Below are positions 12,732-12,732 of a DNA stretch of 12,732 nucleotides, piece by piece. This stretch comes from JAFEBO01 sp036392375. GTDB taxonomy: Bacteria; Planctomycetota; Phycisphaerae; Phycisphaerales; UBA1924. The notes beneath the pieces were generated by a model. That model was given only the letters and a program-made list of their open reading frames with translations, searched no databases and was not told the DNA's origin. The translations under genes were made by a program, and so were the position numbers. How positions within the stretch are numbered: the stretch's first letter is position 1; each line of letters opens with the position of its first letter. The stretch covers positions 1-12,732 of the forward strand of contig DASVYC010000095.1 in assembly GCA_036392375.1 (NCBI GenBank), read 5' to 3'.

Positions 12732-12732
12732 G

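Noticed and set aside
1..12732. A defence island, prophage, biosynthetic cluster or mobile element
   Set aside because: No integrase, transposase, nuclease-helicase pair, toxin-antitoxin pair, synthase or terminal inverted repeats were recognised; most genes are ordinary housekeeping or envelope genes.
1..12732. tRNA or other structured RNA genes
   Set aside because: No cloverleaf with a TTC loop and matching acceptor arms, and no known riboswitch core, was seen in the short intergenic gaps.

Overview
The window looks like a chromosome segment of a high-GC planctomycete, most likely class Phycisphaerae. Four things point there: GC-rich third codon positions throughout, a planctomycete-style pseudopilin, two secreted proteins ending in the cysteine-framed dockerin module that I recall from Phycisphaerales ('GC-type dockerin'), and mostly housekeeping neighbours with few Shine-Dalgarno sequences. 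I see no tRNA, rRNA, CRISPR array, insertion sequence, prophage or recognisable defence system, and nothing that amounts to a clearly new multi-gene system. The best leads are the dockerin-tailed pair and several structural oddities.

Layout. Positions 1-169 hold the 3' end of an unrecognised gene, followed by a 10-bp tandem repeat (181-230). A hypothetical helical protein (264-941, minus) diverges from a small PilZ-like protein (1076-1510, plus). The latter converges on a membrane-anchored coiled-coil/helix-turn-helix protein (1520-2041, minus), and a perfect inverted repeat spans both stop codons. tilS (2169-3254, plus) diverges from that gene and meets ctaB (3251-4216, minus) tail to tail with overlapping stops. 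Upstream of ctaB on the same strand lie a secreted endonuclease/exonuclease/phosphatase-fold protein (4256-5497) and a pseudopilin (5521-6600). The small gaps (39 and 23 nt) allow one minus-strand transcript in the order pseudopilin, EEP, ctaB.

Across a 197-bp divergent spacer, an MHS-type MFS symporter (6798-8399, plus) converges on rlmN (8426-9781, minus). Upstream of rlmN on the minus strand are two signal-peptide proteins with near-identical C-terminal dockerin-like modules (9798-10610 and 10776-11639) and the 3' part of lysA (11757 to the window end). No gene-free stretch exceeds 300 bp. The longest is 6601-6797.

Working together: tilS (tRNA-Ile decoding) and rlmN (23S rRNA/tRNA methylation) are translation-fidelity enzymes, ctaB makes heme O for terminal oxidases, and lysA makes lysine. 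The two dockerin proteins, the EEP protein and the pseudopilin face the cell envelope or exterior. Apart from the matched dockerin tails, I see no strong functional coupling between neighbours.
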